From Comamonadaceae bacterium (GTDB taxonomy: Bacteria > Pseudomonadota > Gammaproteobacteria > Burkholderiales > Burkholderiaceae_C): 11,064 nucleotides of DNA. The DNA is taken from the NCBI GenBank assembly GCA_947475495.1, contig CANJNX010000007.1:1-11064 (forward strand), read 5' to 3'. Positions 7,133 to 11,064 of this stretch are shown here, in pieces. Under the pieces are notes generated by a model. That model saw only the letters and a list, made by a program, of their open reading frames with translations, was not told where the DNA came from and ran no database searches. The position numbers and the translations under genes were made by a program. Position 1 is the first letter of the stretch. Each line of letters starts with the position of its first letter.

Positions 7133-7161
7133 AATGTAATTCACAATAAACTTATCCACAA
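7133..7161 (-). promoter_or_regulatory. Possible sigma-70 promoter of the oxygenase gene
   Basis: On the minus strand, TTGTGG (7161-7156) and TACATT (7138-7133) are separated by exactly 17 bases. The -10 matches the consensus in four of six bases and the -35 in three, so this is a weak promoter of the kind that needs an activator. It would start transcription near 7126, about 20 bases before the ATG at 7105. Confidence 0.35.
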
Positions 7162-7188
7162 CAGGAAAAATACCTGTTACCCCATAAG
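7151..7188. promoter_or_regulatory. Interrupted dyad, candidate LysR operator
   Basis: The divergent spacer contains AACAGG (7160-7165) and CCTGTT (7173-7178), perfect inverted arms seven bases apart. A second, outer pair, CTTAT (7151-7155) and ATAAG (7184-7188), is also inverted and nearly centred on the same point (7169). LysR-type regulators commonly bind such interrupted dyads between their own gene and a divergent target. The site overlaps the -35 of the likely oxygenase promoter. It does not show the textbook T-N11-A spacing at its centre, so binding by this LysR is inference. Confidence 0.5.
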
Positions 7189-7211
7189 AATATCTTTAGA
7201 AGAACGGATTG

Positions 7212-8111
7212 ATGAGCACGAGAAAACTTCCCCCTTTGAACAGTGTGAAGGCGTTTGAGGCTGCGGCACGGTTAGGAAGCTTTGTTTTGGCGGCAGCCGA
7301 GTTGGGCGTTACTTCCGTGGCGGTGAGCCTGCAAGTGCGCAATCTGGAGTTTTATTTAGGCAAGCAACTTTTCACGCGCAAGGGCAACCGCTTGGCCCTG
7401 ACCGACGCAGGTCAATCGGTGTACCCACAAACGGCCCGGGCCTTGGGGGATCTGGCCGCTATGGCGTGGCGCATCCAAGAGCGTGAGATGCGGGCCTTGT
7501 TGGTGGTGAGCGTGCCCTTCTCATTGGCGGATATTTGGCTGGCGCCCAAATTGGCCCTGTTCTTTGAAATATTTCCACACATGGCCATCGACATTCGCGT
7601 CGAGGATGATCCGGTCGATATCGCGCGCCATGGCATTGACCTGCGGGTAAGTTATGGCGACTACCACTACCCCGATCTAGACATCACCCGGCTCTTTCAT
7701 GACGAGGTGGTTCCGGTTTGTACGCCTGAATTTAATTTCAAAAATGGCAGCAGTGCGGTTGACCTCACAACGATCCACGAGAGCGCGTTCATTCATACCA
7801 ACTGGGGACCCAATTACGCGTCTCACCCCACATGGGGTGAGTGGTTTCAAAAGAGTGGAATTCAACGCCATCCCGAAGCATCAAGCGGCCGTCGGGTGGG
7901 GCTGTCGAGCTTAGCCATCTCTACGGCCCGAATGGGCTTGGGGATTGCGCTTGGGCAAAAGGAAATGGCGCGCCCAGACTTGGAGTCAGGACGGCTGATC
8001 GCCTTGTCCCCCGTAACGATTGCGCTGGGCTACCCGTATTGCGCCTTTGTTCCTAAGACCAAGGCACACAGAAAAGACATCAGCCAACTCTTGGAGCTGT
8101 TGGTAGGCTAA
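7212..8111 (+). CDS. LysR-family transcriptional regulator (GcvA-like)
   Basis: A 299-residue LysR regulator. The winged helix-turn-helix is at about 5-65 (LPPLNSVKAFEAAARLGSF, then AAAELGVTSVAVSLQVRNLE and LFTRKGNRLALTDAG), followed by the linker helix and a periplasmic-binding-protein-like effector domain from about 93 to 299. The LNSVKAFEAAAR opening and the effector domain resemble the GcvA/AmpR group. These proteins usually regulate the divergent gene in response to a small molecule, here probably the oxygenase at 6317-7105, and repress themselves. Start ATG 7212 is preferred over TTG 7209 directly before it; the ribosome site is weak (AGAACGGA). The effector is unknown. Its stop codon is part of a small hairpin shared with the convergent ssb gene. 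I see no clear promoter for it within the 106-base spacer. Confidence 0.92.
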   Translation: MSTRKLPPLNSVKAFEAAARLGSFVLAAAELGVTSVAVSLQVRNLEFYLGKQLFTRKGNRLALTDAGQSVYPQTARALGDLAAMAWRIQEREMRALLVVSVPFSLADIWLAPKLALFFEIFPHMAIDIRVEDDPVDIARHGIDLRVSYGDYHYPDLDITRLFHDEVVPVCTPEFNFKNGSSAVDLTTIHESAFIHTNWGPNYASHPTWGEWFQKSGIQRHPEASSGRRVGLSSLAISTARMGLGIALGQKEMARPDLESGRLIALSPVTIALGYPYCAFVPKTKAHRKDISQLLELLVG

Positions 8112-8125
8112 GGAGGCCGTCCTTA
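8109..8125. terminator. Hairpin spanning both stop codons of LysR and ssb
   Basis: TAAGGA (8109-8114) and TCCTTA (8120-8125) are perfect inverted arms around GGCCG. The left arm holds the LysR stop TAA and the right arm holds the ssb stop on the other strand. The stem is short and there is no T-run after it on either strand, so a bidirectional terminator is possible but weak. Confidence 0.35.
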
Positions 8126-8614
8126 AAACGGAATATCGTCATCCATGTCGTCAAAGCCACTCGCAGGACGGGCTGCAGGGGCTTGGCGTGGGGCGGGCGC
8201 AGCGGCTGCAGCCCGGGGTGCGCTGGGCGCAGCGCGGCGTTGGCCGCCCTCGTCACCTTCGCTGGGGCCGCCCATACCTTCACGCCCACCGAGCAGTTGC
8301 AACTCTGTAGCAACAATGTCAACAGTGTTTTTTTCTACGCCGGCTTGGTCGGTGTATTTGCCGTATTTGAGGCGGCCTTCCACATAAATGGGGCGGCCTT
8401 TTTTGACGTATTCGCCTGCGATTTCTGCCAGGCGGTCGTAAAAGGTGACGCGGTGCCATTGGGTGTCTTCAATGGTCTCGCCGGTGTTTTTGTCTTTGCG
8501 TCGGCTGCTGGTGGCGATACTGACGTTGGCTACGGCCTGGCCTGAGGGCAGGTAGCGGATTTCGGGGTCGCGGCCGCAGTTGCCGACCAAGATCACTTTG
8601 TTGACTGATGCCAT
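8123..8614 (-). CDS. ssb: Single-stranded DNA-binding protein SSB
   Basis: A 163-residue SSB, which coats single-stranded DNA as a tetramer during replication, recombination and repair. Residues 1 to about 110 form the OB fold (ASVNKVILVGNCGRDPEIRY, then ATSSRRKDKNTGE, TQWHRVTFYDRLAEIAGEYV and GRPIYVEGRLKYGKY). Residues about 111-152 are a flexible Gly, Ala and Pro-rich linker. The acidic tip DDMDDDIPF at the C-terminus is the docking peptide for SSB partners such as exonuclease I, RecO and PriA. The start at 8614 has a clear ribosome site, GGAGA (8624-8620) five bases upstream. It lies 50 bases downstream of the MFS gene on the same strand and has a likely promoter in that gap. No LexA-type CTGT-N8-ACAG box is seen next to it. 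Confidence 0.97.
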   Translation of the reverse strand: MASVNKVILVGNCGRDPEIRYLPSGQAVANVSIATSSRRKDKNTGETIEDTQWHRVTFYDRLAEIAGEYVKKGRPIYVEGRLKYGKYTDQAGVEKNTVDIVATELQLLGGREGMGGPSEGDEGGQRRAAPSAPRAAAAAPAPRQAPAARPASGFDDMDDDIPF

Positions 8615-8638
8615 GGGTTTCTCCAGAATTGTTGTCGC

Positions 8639-8667
8639 ATTATCCCGCCTTTAGGGCGCAATGTTTA
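8639..8667 (-). promoter_or_regulatory. Likely sigma-70 promoter of ssb
   Basis: On the minus strand, TAAACA (8667-8662) and GATAAT (8644-8639) lie exactly 17 bases apart; they match the -35 consensus in four and the -10 in five of six positions. The -35 overlaps the stop codon of the MFS gene. Transcription would begin near 8632, giving ssb a leader of about 18 bases that just contains its ribosome site. This would let ssb be expressed independently of the carrier gene. Confidence 0.55.
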
Positions 8668-9837
8668 GGAAGCCACCTTTGGCGCTTGCATTCCCCAGGC
8701 GACCCCGAGCCACGCCAGTATGGCCAGGCTGCTGAGCAAAAACAAGCCAGGTGCGCCCGCCGTTTTCACCACCCAACCGCCCACGGCGCCGCCGACAAAA
8801 AAACCCAAAGACTGCAAGGTGTTGTACACCCCTAAGGCGGTTCCGCGCGAGGCTACAGGCGCTAAGCGCGAGGCCATGCTGGGTTGACTGGCTTCGAGGA
8901 TGTTGAAAGCGCAGAAAAACGCAAACAATAAAACCGCCAAAACGGGTAATGTCGGGGTATGGGTTGCCACAAACAGCAGCCCCATTTGTACTGCGCCAAT
9001 CAATCCGACAGCCCATAAAAACACCGCTCGCAAATAGCCGCGTTTTTCTAAAGGGAAAAGCGTTGCGCCCATGACAAAAAAGGAGGCCAAGACCGCGGGC
9101 AAGTAAAGCGTCCAGTGGTGGTCTTTGTCCAAACCGGCTTGGACCATCATGGCTGGCAACGCCATCCACATGGACAGTTGAACCGCGTGCAAAACAAAGA
9201 CGCCGAAATCCAGGCGCAAGAGCCCGGGGTGCGTCAACACCTCGCGCAGCCCCCCGCGACCAACCGCCACGTGCTCGGTGGGCTCAGGCGGAACCCACCA
9301 GACCACGACACCAATACCGGCAAGTGCCAAGACGGCGGTAATGGCAAACAAGCCATGCAAACCCACCACCGCGGCCAGCAAGGGCGACAGCACCAAAGAC
9401 AAGGCGAACATCACACCAATACTGGCGCCCACCAAAGCCATGGCTTTGGTGCGCACCACGTCGCGGGTTTGGTCTGCCAACAGCGCGGTAACTGCCGCAG
9501 AGATAGCACCCGCGCCCTGCACCGAGCGGCCCACGACCAGCCAAAGCAAGGTGGGCGCCCAAGCGGCCAAGGCACTGCCCAAAGCAAAAATTACCAATCC
9601 CACCACCATTACGCGCTTGCGACCAAAGCGGTCCGAGGCCATGCCAAAGGGAATTTGAAGAATGCCTTGGGTGAGGCCGTAAATGCCCATGGCCAAGCCC
9701 ACCCACGCTGCGTCGTCGCCGCCTGGGTATTGACGAGCCTCTAGTGCAAAAACGGGCAGCACCAGAAACAAACCCAGCATGCGCAAGGCAAAAATAGAGG
9801 CCAAAGACGCGCTGGCACGGCGCTCTAGGGGCAGCAT
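8665..9837 (-). CDS. YajR-like MFS transporter without the C-terminal YAM domain
   Basis: A 390-residue major facilitator of about 12 transmembrane helices in the inner membrane. The conserved MFS motif A is GMASDRFGRKRV (65-76) in the loop between helices 2 and 3; helix 4 has GRSVQGAGAISAAV (103-116) and helix 5 a motif C-like ALVGASIGVMFALSLVLSP (134-152). The N-terminus PLERRASASLASIFALRMLGLFLVLPV closely recalls E. coli YajR, which is longer (about 450 residues) and ends in a soluble ferredoxin-like YAM domain; here the protein stops right after helix 12 (MQAPKVAS). The substrate is unknown; drug or metabolite efflux is only a family guess. Start is uncertain: ATG 9837 gives the family N-terminus, while GTG 9876 would add 13 Pro/Ser/Ala residues; neither has a clear ribosome site. 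It is divergent from uvrA and upstream of ssb. Confidence 0.88.
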   Translation of the reverse strand: MLPLERRASASLASIFALRMLGLFLVLPVFALEARQYPGGDDAAWVGLAMGIYGLTQGILQIPFGMASDRFGRKRVMVVGLVIFALGSALAAWAPTLLWLVVGRSVQGAGAISAAVTALLADQTRDVVRTKAMALVGASIGVMFALSLVLSPLLAAVVGLHGLFAITAVLALAGIGVVVWWVPPEPTEHVAVGRGGLREVLTHPGLLRLDFGVFVLHAVQLSMWMALPAMMVQAGLDKDHHWTLYLPAVLASFFVMGATLFPLEKRGYLRAVFLWAVGLIGAVQMGLLFVATHTPTLPVLAVLLFAFFCAFNILEASQPSMASRLAPVASRGTALGVYNTLQSLGFFVGGAVGGWVVKTAGAPGLFLLSSLAILAWLGVAWGMQAPKVAS

Positions 9838-9895
9838 GGCGGAGTTGGAAGATGCGGGGGCTGGGGGTGGAGACACGCAGGGGCTTTACAGAAGG

Positions 9896-9926
9896 TTGGA
9901 GCTTGGTATTGTGCCCCAGCGATAAT
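9896..9926 (+). promoter_or_regulatory. Possible uvrA promoter
   Basis: GATAAT at 9921-9926 matches the -10 consensus in five of six positions and is the same word used in the likely ssb promoter. TTGGAG at 9896-9901 could be the -35 but with a long 19-base spacer. Transcription would start near 9933, before the proposed TTG start at 9953. No LexA-type CTGT-N8-ACAG box is present between the two divergent genes. Confidence 0.4.
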
Positions 9927-9952
9927 GTTCGGTTTTGTCCTGCACGCACGTT

Positions 9953-11064
9953 TTGAACTCTCCCCACACTCCTTTTGATTTGGCTGGCGCGCTGGGCGAA
10001 TCGCCGGACGCGTATTTAGGCGCAGTGCTACGGCAAGACCGGATCAGCGTGCGTGGAGCGCGCACGCACAACCTCAAAAACATCGACCTCGATATTCCGC
10101 GCAACCAGCTCGTGGTGATTACAGGCTTGAGTGGCTCAGGAAAATCAAGCCTGGCGTTTGACACCCTGTACGCCGAGGGCCAACGCCGCTACGTCGAGAG
10201 TTTGTCCACCTACGCGCGGCAGTTTTTACAGCTCATGGACAAGCCCGATGTGGACATGATCGAAGGCCTGTCGCCGGCCATCTCCATCGAGCAAAAAGCC
10301 ACCTCCCACAACCCACGCTCCACGGTGGGCACGGTCACCGAAATTCATGACTATTTGCGGCTGCTGTTTGCCCGCGCAGGAACGCCTTTTTGCCCCGACC
10401 ACGCTCTGGCTTTGCAAGCGCAAACGGTCAGCCAAATGGTCGATGCCGTTTTAGCCTTGCCGCTTGACACCCGCATCATGATCTTGGCGCCCATTGCGCG
10501 GGAGAAAAAGGGTGAATTCACGGACGTGTTTGCAGACATGCAAGCGCAAGGCTATGTGCGTTTTCGCTTGAACGGCAAGGTAGTTGAATTTGACGATTTG
10601 CCCGCACTGAAAAAAACCGAGAAACACGATATTGATGTAGTCATTGACCGACTCAAAGTGCGCCCCGAGTTGCAACAACGCTTAGCGGAGAGTTTTGAAG
10701 CTGCGCTGCGCTTGGCCAACGGGCGGGCGATTGCCCTGGAGATGGACAGCACTGACGCAGCGCCGGTGGAGCATTTGTTTAATGCCAAGTTTGCTTGCCC
10801 GGTTTGCAGTTATTCGATCAGCGAGCTCGAGCCGCGCTTGTTTTCTTTTAACTCGCCGGTGGGCGCGTGCCCGAGCTGCGACGGCTTAGGCCACCAAGAT
10901 ATTTTTGATGTGGCCCGCGTGGTGGCCTTTCCATCGCTGAGCCTGGCCAGCGGTGCCATCAAAGGCTGGGACCGGCGCAACGCGTATTACTTTTCAATGT
11001 TGGAGAGCTTGGCCAAGCACTACCGCTTTGACATTGACGCGCCGTTTGAATCTTTGGATGCGAC
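9953..11064 (+). CDS. uvrA: Excinuclease ABC subunit A, N-terminal third (partial)
   Basis: The first about 370 residues of UvrA, the damage-sensing ATPase of nucleotide excision repair that loads UvrB. Visible are [20 protein letters not shown], Walker [10 protein letters not shown] (58-66), the following [20 protein letters not shown] and [21 protein letters not shown] stretches of the UvrB-binding/signature region, and the first zinc module with Cys282, Cys285, Cys306 and Cys309 (C-x2-C-x20-C-x2-C). The frame runs off the window end. No ATG lies in frame between the upstream stop (9923-9925) and the conserved core. The start is set at TTG 9953 (reads [15 protein letters not shown]), since related proteins have an N-terminal extension starting M-N-x-P; TTG 9980 and GTG 10025 are alternatives. 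No ribosome site decides between them. It is divergent from the MFS gene. Confidence 0.95.
   Translation, partial: MNSPHTPFDLAGALGESPDAYLGAVLRQDRISVRGARTHNLKNIDLDIPRNQLVVITGLSGSGKSSLAFDTLYAEGQRRYVESLSTYARQFLQLMDKPDVDMIEGLSPAISIEQKATSHNPRSTVGTVTEIHDYLRLLFARAGTPFCPDHALALQAQTVSQMVDAVLALPLDTRIMILAPIAREKKGEFTDVFADMQAQGYVRFRLNGKVVEFDDLPALKKTEKHDIDVVIDRLKVRPELQQRLAESFEAALRLANGRAIALEMDSTDAAPVEHLFNAKFACPVCSYSISELEPRLFSFNSPVGACPSCDGLGHQDIFDVARVVAFPSLSLASGAIKGWDRRNAYYFSMLESLAKHYRFDIDAPFESLDA

Noticed and set aside
7106..7159. Longer oxygenase start at GTG 7159
   Set aside because: It would put the coding region over the predicted promoter and add 18 residues unlike the rest; ATG 7105 has a strong ribosome site.
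9115..9744. Plus-strand open frame of 209 codons opposite the MFS gene
   Set aside because: The peptide is a low-complexity His/Gln/Gly-rich mix as expected from antisense reading of membrane-helix codons; the MFS reading has all family motifs.
9838..9952. LexA (SOS) box between the MFS gene and uvrA
   Set aside because: I looked for CTGT-N8-ACAG and found only an isolated ACAG at 9888-9891 without a partner.
9284..9967. Minus-strand open frame of 227 codons in another frame over the MFS gene and spacer
   Set aside because: Arg/Gly/Leu-rich shadow of the MFS gene with no recognisable domain.
1..11064. Mobile element, CRISPR, prophage or defence island
   Set aside because: No transposase, integrase, repeat array, tRNA or defence-type gene is visible, and coding style is even across the window.

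Overview
The window looks like chromosome of a betaproteobacterium of the order Burkholderiales, most likely Comamonadaceae. This rests on the style of the proteins (ArgS, DsbA, RpoN, SSB, UvrA), the moderately high GC content, and familiar gene neighbours (argS with a SPOR protein and dsbA; lptA-lptB-rpoN; ssb, an MFS carrier and uvrA). The genus call is inference. All genes are intact except the two cut by the window edges. There are no tRNA or rRNA genes, insertion sequences, CRISPR arrays or prophage genes that I can see.

Layout. Bases 1-1438 carry the end of argS, a membrane-anchored SPOR-domain protein and a DsbA-type periplasmic disulfide oxidase with a twin-arginine-like signal. Bases 1520-4592 hold lptA, lptB and rpoN in tight order: the periplasmic bridge and ATPase of lipopolysaccharide export, then sigma-54. 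The usual partners lptC and kdsC upstream, and hpf downstream, are missing here, so both ends of this conserved block have been re-joined to other genes. Bases 4628-6320 hold an RlmL-like THUMP methyltransferase overlapping a PIN-domain toxin-type nuclease with no antitoxin next to it.

Bases 6317-8111 are the accessory part: a non-haem iron, 2-oxoglutarate dioxygenase (minus strand) that recalls the BesD/HalD amino-acid halogenase/hydroxylase family but keeps the full HxD...H iron triad, and a divergent LysR-type regulator. Their shared 106-base spacer holds a strong interrupted dyad over the likely oxygenase promoter. This is the best candidate in the window for something poorly described.

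Bases 8123-11064 return to core functions: ssb and a YajR-like MFS carrier on the minus strand, and the first third of uvrA divergent on the plus strand with no ATG start. SSB and UvrA serve DNA repair and replication; the carrier's substrate is unknown.

I found no multi-gene defence, toxin or mobile system. The points worth attention are the oxygenase/LysR pair, the rearranged lpt-rpoN block and the orphan PIN nuclease.
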